DNA from: Verrucomicrobiota bacterium
Lineage (GTDB): Bacteria > Verrucomicrobiota > Kiritimatiellia > CAIQIC01 > Lenti-01
Length of the DNA stretch: 6,778 bases
Assembly (NCBI GenBank): GCA_003451935.1
Contig: DMJA01000131.1
Location: 1-6,778, forward strand
Reading direction: 5' to 3'
Shown here: piece by piece, positions 1 to 5,616 of the stretch
Position numbering within the stretch: the stretch's first letter is position 1
Layout: every line of letters starts with the position of its first letter
Program-made: the position numbers and the translations under genes
Notes under the pieces: model-generated
Seen by the model: the letters and a program-made list of their open reading frames with translations, nothing else
Told to the model about the DNA's origin: nothing
Database searches by the model: none

Positions 1-875
1 GCCTCGACCGGGGAACGCTCCGTTGCGACCTCGTCCACAAGCGGCGCGGCGAACTCGCCCGCGAATCCGTCGCCGACGAGGCCGAATTGCTCGTCGCCAA
101 CGAAATCCACGAAATCGGGCGCGGCGACGGCGAAACCAACGTTTTGCTCACGCAGGCCACGGCCATCCGCGAGGAATGGCTCCGCGAGCTGTTTCCGGAC
201 GACTTCTCCGGGCGCGTGGCCGTCAATTGGGATTCCGCCGCCAAGCGCGCCGTCGCCCGCCGCGAAATCGTCTTCCGCGACCTCGCCCTTGATTCCCGGC
301 CGCTCGATCCGCCCCCCGCCGAAGAATCCGCGCGGCTGCTGGCCGCCGCCGTGATCTCCGGCGAATGCGTCTTGAAGGAATGGGACCGCGCCGTGGACCA
401 ATGGATCGCGCGCGTGAACCTCCTCGCGAAGGCGTGGCCCGATTGGCAACTGCCGACCTATGGCGAGGCCGAGCGCGAACTGCTGATCCAGCAAATCTGC
501 CACGGCGCGGTGTCGTACAAGGACATCAAGGACCGGTCTGTTTTGCCCTCGGTAAAAGCCCTCCTCTCCCCTGCGCAGCAGGCCCTCGTCGAAAAGCACA
601 TGCCCGAGCGGATCACGCTTTCCAACGGGCGCGGCGTGAAGGTGCAGTACGACGGCGCGGCGGAACCCTTCATTTCGGCGCGCATCCAGGAATTGTTCGG
701 GGTCGATTCGCTGCCGGCGACCGCCGCGGGCCGCCTGCCCCTCGTGATCCACATCCTCGCCCCCAGCCACCGCCCGGTCCAGGTCACGAAGGACCTCCCC
801 GGGTTCTGGCGCGACCACTATCCGCGCATCAAGCAGGAGCTGCGCCGGAAATACCCCAAGCACGAGTGGCGCTAG
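1..875 (+). CDS. hrpB: ATP-dependent RNA helicase HrpB, C-terminal part (5' end outside window)
   Basis: The reading frame is already open at the left edge (first full codon at position 3) and runs 290 codons to a TAG, so this is the 3' part of a larger gene. The visible protein lacks the RecA-like helicase motifs, which would lie upstream. Its last ~180 residues match the HrpB C-terminal domain. The tail is especially diagnostic: a PVQVTKDLPGFW stretch (about positions 774-809) followed by a basic YPKHEWR end. Upstream are HrpB-like segments, including IQELFGV and RLPLVIHILAPSHRP. HrpB is a DExH-box helicase of the DEAH/RHA type, about 800 residues in E. coli, of poorly defined physiological role. 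It is unrelated to the type III secretion protein of the same name. The gene converges on dnaG with a 4 bp gap. I am confident of the family; only the N-terminal two thirds are unseen. Confidence 0.93.
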   Translation, partial: LDRGTLRCDLVHKRRGELARESVADEAELLVANEIHEIGRGDGETNVLLTQATAIREEWLRELFPDDFSGRVAVNWDSAAKRAVARREIVFRDLALDSRPLDPPPAEESARLLAAAVISGECVLKEWDRAVDQWIARVNLLAKAWPDWQLPTYGEAERELLIQQICHGAVSYKDIKDRSVLPSVKALLSPAQQALVEKHMPERITLSNGRGVKVQYDGAAEPFISARIQELFGVDSLPATAAGRLPLVIHILAPSHRPVQVTKDLPGFWRDHYPRIKQELRRKYPKHEWR

Positions 876-882
876 GCGCCTA
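868..882. repeat. Palindrome formed by the two convergent stop codons
   Basis: Positions 873-882 read TAGGCGCCTA, a perfect 10 bp palindrome. Its left half starts with the hrpB TAG; its right half is the dnaG TAG read on the other strand. An overlapping hairpin is also possible: GGCGC at 868-872 can pair with GCGCC at 876-880 around a three-base loop. No T-run follows on either strand, so it does not look like a classical intrinsic terminator. Whether it has any function is open. Confidence 0.6.
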
Positions 883-2733
883 TCCTTCGGCGAGCCGTTG
901 CAAATGCAATTCGATGATCGGATGCGCCCGCGCCCATCCGAGCTTCATCTTGCCCAGGTCGAGCAGGAGCTGCGCGTATTCCTGCAGCACCTCTTGGCGG
1001 TCCGCCCCCTCCAGCCGCTCCTTGCGCCGGCCCAATTCGTTTTTATGGGCCTCCAGATTGCGCTGCCAGATGCGGACAATCAGATCCTGCGCGGCCTTGG
1101 CGCCCCCCATGTCCGCCTCCGTGCTCACCAATTTCTGCGGCGCGTTGACGATCTGCGCAGCGAAGGCCTTGCACTCCTCGCTTTCGCCGTCCAGCGCGGC
1201 CATGAGGTCGGTCTCCTCCTCCGCCAGCGCCTGGATGACGGCGCGGCAGACCGGATCGGTGATCAAGGGGTACGGCACCCATTCCCTCACCAGCGCCGCC
1301 AACGTTGGATCGCTCCGCGTGCCCAGCAGCGTCGCCAATTCCACCTCGTCCACCGGATGCTCCACCGGCGGGGTTACGCCACCGGGGGTCTCCGCGCCGG
1401 CCGGCTCCGCCGACCGGAACTTCTGCCGCATCGCCGCCCGCAGGTCGCGCTGCAAGGAGTCATAGCCGACGCCCAGTCCGGACGCGGCTTCGCGGAGCAT
1501 CTGCTCGGCCTGCACCGCGCCCTGCGCATGCGCGGCCAGATCGATCGCCGCGCGCGTGGCGCGCAGCAGGCCCGCCTGCGTGCGAAGGTCCTCCTTGGCC
1601 TGCAGCAGGCCCAGCAGAAAACCCATGGGCGTCGTTGCGCTTTTCAGCACGGCGGCGAAGGCCTCCGGCCCCTTCTTCAGGATGAGCGAATCGGGATCCT
1701 CCCCCGCCGGCAGGGCGGCGAGGGAAACGGCCAGCCCTTCCGCGATGAGCAGCTCGGCGCTGCGCAACGCGGCCTTCTGGCCGGCCGCGTCCGCGTCGAG
1801 CACGATGACGGCATGGTCCGCGTAGCGCTTGAGCAGCCGCGCGTGCTCCTCGGTGAAGGCGGTGCCCTGCGAGGCCACCGCGTTCTTGAAGCCGCCCAAA
1901 TGGCACCGGATGCAATCGATCTGCCCCTCGCACAGGAGCGCCTGCCGCGCATCCAGGATCTCGCGCTTGGCCTTGTCCAGCCCGAACAAAATGCGGCTCT
2001 TGCGGAACACCGGCGTCTCGGGCGTGTTGACGTATTTGCCGCCGGCCTTGTCGTCGGCCTTCAGCACGCGGCCGCTGAAGCCGACGGCGCGGCCCAGTTC
2101 GTCGCGGATGGTGAACATGACGCGGCCGCGGAAGCGGTCGTATTGATTTCCTTTTTCGTTGGTCGACAGCAGCCCCGCCGCCTCCAGCGCCTTCATCTTG
2201 GGGCCATTGCGCGGACCGGACGGGCCGGACAGGAAATCCCACCCCTCGGGCGCATAGCCGATGCCCCACTCCTTCCAGGCCGCGGTGTCCAGCGATCGCT
2301 TCTGCAGATAGGCCCGCGCCTCCGCGGCCGCGGGGCTCTGAAGCAGCTCCTGCTGGTAGCGCCTGGAGGCCTCCTCGTTGGCGGCGAACAGCTCGTCCTT
2401 CGCCGGGCCCTCTTTCGAACCGGAGCGGCTTTCCTCCAGCTTGAGCGCAATGCCCGCGCGCGAGGCCAGCATCCGCAGCGCGGTCGGGAAGTCCACGTTC
2501 TCGTAGAGCATCACGAACTTGAACACGTCGCCCCCGGCGCCGCATCCAAAGCAATGGAAGGCCTGGCGCGCCGGATTGATGTGGAAGGACGGCGTCTTCT
2601 CCTTGTGGAAGGGGCACAGGGCCTTGGCCACATGCCCGGCCCGCTTGACCTGGATGTAGGAACCAATCACGTCGGAGATGTCCAGCGCGTTGCGGACCTG
2701 CTCGATCACGTCCTTGGAAACCATCCCCGCCAT
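880..2733 (-). CDS. dnaG: DNA primase DnaG
   Basis: This primase makes the short RNA primers for lagging-strand DNA synthesis and works with the replicative helicase. The 617-residue protein (E. coli has 581) has the family's order of domains. An N-terminal CHC2 zinc finger has ligands C40, H43, C61 and C64, in CPFHKEKTPSF and HCFGCGAGGD. The catalytic core contains DRFRGRVMFTI (about 199-209) and YVNTPETPVF (234-243). The Toprim fold has E269 (in CEGQID), D313 and D315 (in DADAAG) and GEDPDS (344-349). A proline/glycine-rich linker (about 441-462) leads to an alpha-helical, charged C-terminal region of the helicase-binding type. The ATG at 2733 is chosen because AGGA sits 5 nt upstream; the next in-frame ATG three codons later has a poorer site. 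It is the last gene of a leftward unit, 7 bp after the cvpA-type gene. Small oddities are Q in place of the usual Y in EGYxD, and A in place of G in DGD. Confidence 0.97.
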   Translation of the reverse strand: MAGMVSKDVIEQVRNALDISDVIGSYIQVKRAGHVAKALCPFHKEKTPSFHINPARQAFHCFGCGAGGDVFKFVMLYENVDFPTALRMLASRAGIALKLEESRSGSKEGPAKDELFAANEEASRRYQQELLQSPAAAEARAYLQKRSLDTAAWKEWGIGYAPEGWDFLSGPSGPRNGPKMKALEAAGLLSTNEKGNQYDRFRGRVMFTIRDELGRAVGFSGRVLKADDKAGGKYVNTPETPVFRKSRILFGLDKAKREILDARQALLCEGQIDCIRCHLGGFKNAVASQGTAFTEEHARLLKRYADHAVIVLDADAAGQKAALRSAELLIAEGLAVSLAALPAGEDPDSLILKKGPEAFAAVLKSATTPMGFLLGLLQAKEDLRTQAGLLRATRAAIDLAAHAQGAVQAEQMLREAASGLGVGYDSLQRDLRAAMRQKFRSAEPAGAETPGGVTPPVEHPVDEVELATLLGTRSDPTLAALVREWVPYPLITDPVCRAVIQALAEEETDLMAALDGESEECKAFAAQIVNAPQKLVSTEADMGGAKAAQDLIVRIWQRNLEAHKNELGRRKERLEGADRQEVLQEYAQLLLDLGKMKLGWARAHPIIELHLQRLAEG

Positions 2734-2738
2734 GGGAT

Positions 2739-2747
2739 TCCTACTCC
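2739..2747 (-). promoter_or_regulatory. Ribosome binding site of dnaG overlapping the upstream stop codon
   Basis: On the - strand GGAG (2747-2744) and AGGA (2742-2739) precede the dnaG ATG by 10 and 5 nt. The TAG stop of the upstream CvpA-family gene (2743-2741) lies inside this site. The arrangement decides for the ATG at 2733 and suggests translational coupling of the two genes. Confidence 0.65.
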
Positions 2748-3352
2748 GAACCGAAAAGCGGCTTGGCTTCGAGCGATTCCCGGGCCGTGGACTCGGGCAG
2801 CGGCGGCATCACCGGCTCGGTCGTCTCGACGCCGAAGGGGATTTCCGCCTGGATCAACGCAGCCTTTTCGGCCATGGCGTTGTAGCCTTCCACCAAATGC
2901 GGCAGCACCGTGCGGCCCGTTTCCGAATCGATCATCACGGCCCGCTGCAGCCAGGACGACGGCATGAAGCTCGCGACCAGCATTCCCACCAGGAAAACCA
3001 ATCCCCGGCGCGCCATTCCCGTCAGCAGGCCGCCAATCCGCTCCACCGGCCCCTTGAACGAAAAGTCCATCAGCGTTCCGAGCGCGATCCGCAGCGCGCG
3101 CATGCCGAAGAGGGCCGCCAGCACCAGCACCACCACCGCGACCAGGCGGGTGATTTCGGGATTCGTCCCCCACTGGCCGCAGATCCAGTCCGCCACCGGC
3201 TCGTAGAACAGCCGCGTCACCACGATGGCGACCGCCCAGCCGATCACCGTGGCCAGTTCAAAGGACAGGCCGCGGATTCCCCCCATCCCCGCGCCATACA
3301 GCAGCACGATGACAAACAGCCCGTCCACCCAGTTGAAAATGCTCCAGTCCAT
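2741..3352 (-). CDS. CvpA family inner-membrane protein
   Basis: This 203-residue protein of the CvpA (colicin V production) family starts with the typical pattern: a short polar N-terminus, an Asp (D10) at the head of the first helix, then a glycine-rich turn and RGLSFEL (27-33). I see four hydrophobic segments at about residues 10-28, 32-50, 68-86 and 102-121. A soluble tail of ~80 residues follows, rich in Glu and Pro near its end. In E. coli cvpA is needed for colicin V export and lies upstream of purF, but the molecular role of the wider family is not settled. The ATG at 3352 is chosen because a strong GGGAGGAGGA lies just upstream, and the open frame beyond it runs into the preceding gene. 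The position directly before dnaG, with a 7 bp gap, implies co-translation but not a shared function. Confidence 0.85.
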   Translation of the reverse strand: MDWSIFNWVDGLFVIVLLYGAGMGGIRGLSFELATVIGWAVAIVVTRLFYEPVADWICGQWGTNPEITRLVAVVVLVLAALFGMRALRIALGTLMDFSFKGPVERIGGLLTGMARRGLVFLVGMLVASFMPSSWLQRAVMIDSETGRTVLPHLVEGYNAMAEKAALIQAEIPFGVETTEPVMPPLPESTARESLEAKPLFGSE

Positions 3353-3355
3353 GCG

Positions 3356-3365
3356 TCCTCCTCCC
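3356..3365 (-). promoter_or_regulatory. Strong ribosome binding site of the CvpA-family gene
   Basis: The - strand reads GGGAGGAGGA at 3365-3356. It contains two overlapping GGAGG cores, 7 and 4 nt before the ATG at 3352. It is the strongest Shine-Dalgarno match in the window and fixes this start against the longer open frame upstream. Confidence 0.65.
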
Positions 3366-3380
3366 TGGCTCCCGCCGCGC

Positions 3381-3890
3381 CTAGTCCTTCGCCCCCCCGG
3401 GCGGAGGCTCCACATCCAGCTCGCAGCCGAGCATGATGCCTTCGTCGAACAAAAACCGCCCGCTGAACTTCCGGCCCTGCAGCACCAGCGGATACCACAG
3501 GCGGTCGTCGGCCCACATCTGGCCATAGGGCATTTCGCGCTCGTCGATCCAGAGCGGGATGGCCTCGACCGTCTCCGTGGGCACGCCCTCGTAGGACGAG
3601 GCCGTATACACGTGGCAGCGCAGCGAATAGCCATCCATGAACTGGAAGGCCAGCACCCCGGCCTCCCGGACGCCGATGGGCGTCACATGCAGCTCCTCCT
3701 GCGCCTCGCGGACCGCCCCCTGCTCCGGCGTCTCGCCGGGATCCACGCGCCCGCCCGGGGCGTTGATGAGCCCCGCGCCCATGCCCATCAGCTTGCGGAT
3801 CAGCAGCACCATGCCGTCCATGCGCACGAACATCAGCGTGGCCGTTTCGCGCGGCGTCCATTTCGACCAATCGATTCCGGAAAACTTCAC
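3381..3890 (-). CDS. MTH1-like Nudix hydrolase, probable oxidized purine nucleoside triphosphatase
   Basis: This is a 169-residue Nudix hydrolase. The Nudix box runs from G47 to V69 (GGRVDPGETPEQGAVREAQEEL plus HV) with E53, R61, E62, E65 and E66 in place for metal binding. The usual Gly near its end is His68. Beyond the box it resembles the MTH1/NUDT1 branch. N43 just before the box fits the MTH1 substrate Asn. W126-A-D128-D129 fits the WPDD motif that recognises the purine base. WYPLVLQGRKFSGRFLFD (132-149) parallels the MTH1 C-terminal strands. MTH1 enzymes hydrolyse 8-oxo-dGTP and 2-hydroxy-dATP to monophosphates, cleaning the nucleotide pool; that activity is inferred here. The start is a GTG at 3890, supported by AAGGAG 5 nt upstream. 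It lies 80 bp downstream of efpL and 28 bp upstream of the CvpA-family gene. Confidence 0.88.
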   Translation of the reverse strand: MKFSGIDWSKWTPRETATLMFVRMDGMVLLIRKLMGMGAGLINAPGGRVDPGETPEQGAVREAQEELHVTPIGVREAGVLAFQFMDGYSLRCHVYTASSYEGVPTETVEAIPLWIDEREMPYGQMWADDRLWYPLVLQGRKFSGRFLFDEGIMLGCELDVEPPPGGAKD

Positions 3891-3895
3891 AGCGG

Positions 3896-3901
3896 CTCCT
3901 T
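3896..3901 (-). promoter_or_regulatory. Ribosome binding site fixing a GTG start
   Basis: The - strand reads AAGGAG at 3901-3896, 5 nt before the GTG at 3890-3888. The first in-frame ATG lies about 19 codons inside the protein and would cut off the first strand of the Nudix fold, so the GTG start is preferred. Confidence 0.65.
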
Positions 3902-3970
3902 GAATGCGGGCGGCAGAATACCACGGGACGCCGGCCCGCGGAAAGCAAAACAGCCCCCCTTCCGCCCCCG

Positions 3971-4540
3971 CTACTGGACGCGCTGGACGAAGTCGCCCGT
4001 GCGGGTGTCCACGCGGATGCGTTCGCCCTGCTCCATGTATTCGGGCACCTGCAGCGTCAGGCCCGTCTCCAGCGTCGCCGCCTTCGTCCGCGCCGTCACG
4101 CTCGCCCCGCGCATCGAGGGCGCGCATACCGCGATCCGCAGCTCGACCGCGTCGGGCAGCTGGATGCACAGCACCTTGCTGCCCTGCATCAGCGCCTTGA
4201 TGCCTTCCATGCCGTCCACCAGATAGGGGACCGCATCCTCGATCTCGTCCGCCATCAGCTCGACCTGGCTGTAGTCCTCCAGATCCATGAACGTAAACCG
4301 GTCGCCCTCCCGGAAGCTGAACGACACCAGGCGCGTGTCGAAGTCCGTTTCCTTCACCGGGTCGTCTCCTTTGAACGTCTGGTCCAGCTTCGCCCGCGTC
4401 CGCACGTTGCGGAAGCGGATCTTGTAGAGCGTGGACGCCCCGCGCGCCGAAGGCGACTGCACCCGGATCTGCTCCACCACATGCGGATCGCCATTGAACT
4501 CCACCACGCTGTTTTTCGTCAAATCGCAGGCCTTGATCAT
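3971..4540 (-). CDS. yeiP: Elongation factor P-like protein EfpL (YeiP)
   Basis: This EF-P paralogue of the YeiP/EfpL type binds between the ribosomal P and E sites and helps peptide-bond formation at proline-rich stretches. The protein has the three-domain EF-P layout: an N-terminal KOW-like domain with VQSPSARGASTLYK, a middle OB domain containing FMDLEDY, and a C-terminal OB domain with APSMRGASVTARTKAATLETGL and VPEYMEQGERIRV. The loop tip is Arg (SPSARGA), not the modifiable Lys of true EF-P. This marks the YeiP/EfpL branch, which acts without lysine modification. Two starts are possible, ATG at 4546 or 4540. GAAAGG directly abuts the first but stands 6 nt before the second, so I prefer 4540. 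This gives 189 residues and puts the tip Arg at position 33, which from memory is its position in E. coli. It is the first gene of the leftward unit. Confidence 0.92.
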   Translation of the reverse strand: MIKACDLTKNSVVEFNGDPHVVEQIRVQSPSARGASTLYKIRFRNVRTRAKLDQTFKGDDPVKETDFDTRLVSFSFREGDRFTFMDLEDYSQVELMADEIEDAVPYLVDGMEGIKALMQGSKVLCIQLPDAVELRIAVCAPSMRGASVTARTKAATLETGLTLQVPEYMEQGERIRVDTRTGDFVQRVQ

Positions 4541-4546
4541 CGCCAT

Positions 4547-4552
4547 CCTTTC
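4547..4552 (-). promoter_or_regulatory. Ribosome binding site deciding the efpL start
   Basis: The - strand reads GAAAGG at 4552-4547. It touches the upstream ATG (4546) with no spacer, but it lies 6 nt before the ATG at 4540. The latter is normal spacing and favours the shorter product. Confidence 0.55.
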
Positions 4553-4590
4553 GGGAACCGGGAATTTCGGGGAAACGGTCTTTTTTTGTC

Positions 4591-4619
4591 TTCAAAAGAG
4601 TATGTTTTTATGCCATAAA
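4591..4619 (+). promoter_or_regulatory. Weak candidate promoter for the rightward unit
   Basis: On the + strand TTCAAA (4591-4596) and CATAAA (4614-4619) are 17 nt apart, each matching consensus at 4 of 6 positions. They overlap the candidate leftward promoter, so the two units could compete for polymerase. The call rests mainly on position in the divergent AT-rich gap, and the true element may differ. Confidence 0.28.
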
Positions 4620-4626
4620 CCGTCAA
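4599..4626 (-). promoter_or_regulatory. Candidate sigma70-type promoter for the efpL-Nudix-cvpA-dnaG unit
   Basis: On the - strand TTGACG (4626-4621) and CATACT (4604-4599) are 16 nt apart. They match the -35 and -10 consensus at 5 and 4 of 6 positions. The site sits in the only AT-rich stretch of the window, upstream of efpL. It would give a leader of roughly 50 nt before the start at 4540. It was found by eye and has no further support. Confidence 0.42.
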
Positions 4627-4648
4627 TCGGAAGTTGGAACCGCGCGCC

Positions 4649-5116
4649 ATGCAGAAAATCGCAGAAAAACACTGGGAGTTTCCGAACCGGATGGAAGCCC
4701 TGTCCAACGTCGCCAAAGAGGTTTTCGACTGGATGGCCAGCCTGCCGCTCTCCTCCCGGGCCAAGTATTCCGTGGGATTGGCCGTCGAGGAAATGGCGTC
4801 CAACATCATCAAATACGGCTATGACGACGACCGCGAACACCTCATCCGCGTCCGCATCGTCGCCAAATCCAGCCAGCTGGAAGTCGTTTTCGAGGACGAT
4901 GGCCACCCGTTCGACCCCACCGCCGCCCCGCCGCCCGACATCGAGAACATTGTCAATTCCCACAAGGCCGGCGGCCTCGGCATCCAGCTGGTCCGCCGCA
5001 TTTCCGAACAGATGGCCTACACCCGCAAAGGCGGCCTCAACCACCTCGCGCTCCGCATCCGCCGCTACGAACCCCACGAAACGCAGTTGATCCCCCCGCC
5101 CCACAAGGCTCCCTAA
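4649..5116 (+). CDS. RsbW-like anti-sigma regulatory factor (GHKL-type ATPase / serine-protein kinase)
   Basis: This 155-residue protein is a stand-alone HATPase_c_2 domain, the fold of RsbW and SpoIIAB. These proteins bind a sigma factor and phosphorylate an antagonist (STAS) protein. The N box is GLAVEEMASNIIKYGY (43-58), with E47/E48 and N52. The G1 box is EDDGHPFDP (82-90), with D83 and G85. The G2 box is KAGGLGIQLV (106-115). The domain fills the protein apart from a short proline-rich tail. The ATG at 4649 has GGAA 9 nt upstream; an in-frame TTG at 4634 is a less likely start. No sigma factor, STAS or PP2C partner gene is visible in the window, so its target is unknown. It leads a rightward unit with the lipoprotein gene, 13 bp on. 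Other HATPase_c_2 roles, such as regulating a response-regulator phosphatase, are possible. Confidence 0.88.
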   Translation: MQKIAEKHWEFPNRMEALSNVAKEVFDWMASLPLSSRAKYSVGLAVEEMASNIIKYGYDDDREHLIRVRIVAKSSQLEVVFEDDGHPFDPTAAPPPDIENIVNSHKAGGLGIQLVRRISEQMAYTRKGGLNHLALRIRRYEPHETQLIPPPHKAP

Positions 5117-5129
5117 GGAAAACCATGCC

Positions 5130-5594
5130 ATGACCGCCCTCCGCTTCGCCTGCCTTGCCCTGCCGATCCTGCTGCTTGCCGGCTGCGCCACGACCGAGCG
5201 CCGCATCCAGCAAAACCAGGACCTCTTCGATTCCCTCCCCGTCGCCCACCAGGCCCGCATCCGCGGCGGCCAGATCGACCTCGGCTTCACCCCCGACATG
5301 GTCCGCATCGCCCTCGGCGAGCCCCAGCGCAAACTCGTCCGCCGCGACGCCGGCGGCGACGCCGAAATCTGGCTCTACCTCGACACCGTCCGCCGCTACG
5401 AGCGCCAGCGCGCCGACATCGACGGCTTGAGCCTCTCCGGCCCCGGCGGCACCCGCTCCACCGGCGGCAGCGCCTGGGTCAACATCCTGCAGGAACGCGA
5501 ATTCGTCCGCACCCGCGTGGAATTCAAGGATGGCGCCGTCGCCGCCGTCGAAGAGCCCGTCCCGGAACCCGCCAAGGGGCAGAAGAAGAAGTGA
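5130..5594 (+). CDS. BamE/SmpA-like lipoprotein of unknown function
   Basis: This 154-residue lipoprotein precursor has a short n-region (R5), a hydrophobic core and the lipobox LAGC, with C19 as the predicted lipidated residue. No Asp follows the Cys, so transport to the outer membrane is plausible by the E. coli rule. Residues ~30-85 resemble the BamE/SmpA/OmlA fold: a short helix, then LGFTPDMVRIALGEP (51-65), which is the 'GMt..eV...lGeP' turn, and an EIWLYLD strand (79-85). A Gly/Ser/Thr-rich loop (98-114) and two more strands follow, ending in a Lys-rich tail. True BamE is an accessory subunit of the outer-membrane protein assembly machine. The resemblance here covers the fold only, and I do not claim that role. 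The ATG at 5130 has AGGA 10 nt upstream, which overlaps the stop of the preceding gene. pdxB follows after 22 bp. Confidence 0.82.
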   Translation: MTALRFACLALPILLLAGCATTERRIQQNQDLFDSLPVAHQARIRGGQIDLGFTPDMVRIALGEPQRKLVRRDAGGDAEIWLYLDTVRRYERQRADIDGLSLSGPGGTRSTGGSAWVNILQEREFVRTRVEFKDGAVAAVEEPVPEPAKGQKKK

Positions 5595-5616
5595 GGCCCG
5601 GTCGCCCGGCCGCGCC

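Noticed and set aside
87..875. The TTG at 87 as a start for a short hrpB product
   Set aside because: The frame is open to the left edge and the residues upstream fit the same protein, so the gene begins outside the window.
1370..1400. GC-rich repeat-like stretch encoding the proline/glycine linker of dnaG
   Set aside because: It lies in frame within an expected flexible linker and shows no second copy in the window, so there is no sign of an inserted element.
1460..2617. A 385-codon frame on the - strand within dnaG in another frame
   Set aside because: It lies fully inside dnaG in a shifted frame, with Arg/Gly/Ala-rich, featureless protein.
898..2967. A 689-codon open frame on the + strand opposite dnaG
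   Set aside because: It mirrors dnaG, is rich in Arg, Gln, Leu and Ala, shows no domain or ribosome binding site, and continues past the dnaG start into the next gene. It is a by-product of GC-rich codon use.
3921..3941. Hairpin (CCACGGG / CCCGCGG, 7 nt loop) in the 80 bp gap between efpL and the Nudix gene, as a terminator
   Set aside because: The stem needs a G-U pair and no T-run follows on either strand. It may give some leader structure for the Nudix gene, but the evidence is too thin for a feature. A TATTCT nearby lacks a good -35.
4634..4648. TTG at 4634 as the start of the RsbW-like gene
   Set aside because: GGAAG directly abuts it without a spacer, and the added five residues are not part of the domain. 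The ATG at 4649 has a better spaced site.
4592..5332. Open frame on the - strand opposite the RsbW-like gene and the lipoprotein
   Set aside because: The opposite strand has the N, G1 and G2 boxes and a lipobox; this frame shows no motif and starts and ends without gene-like signals.
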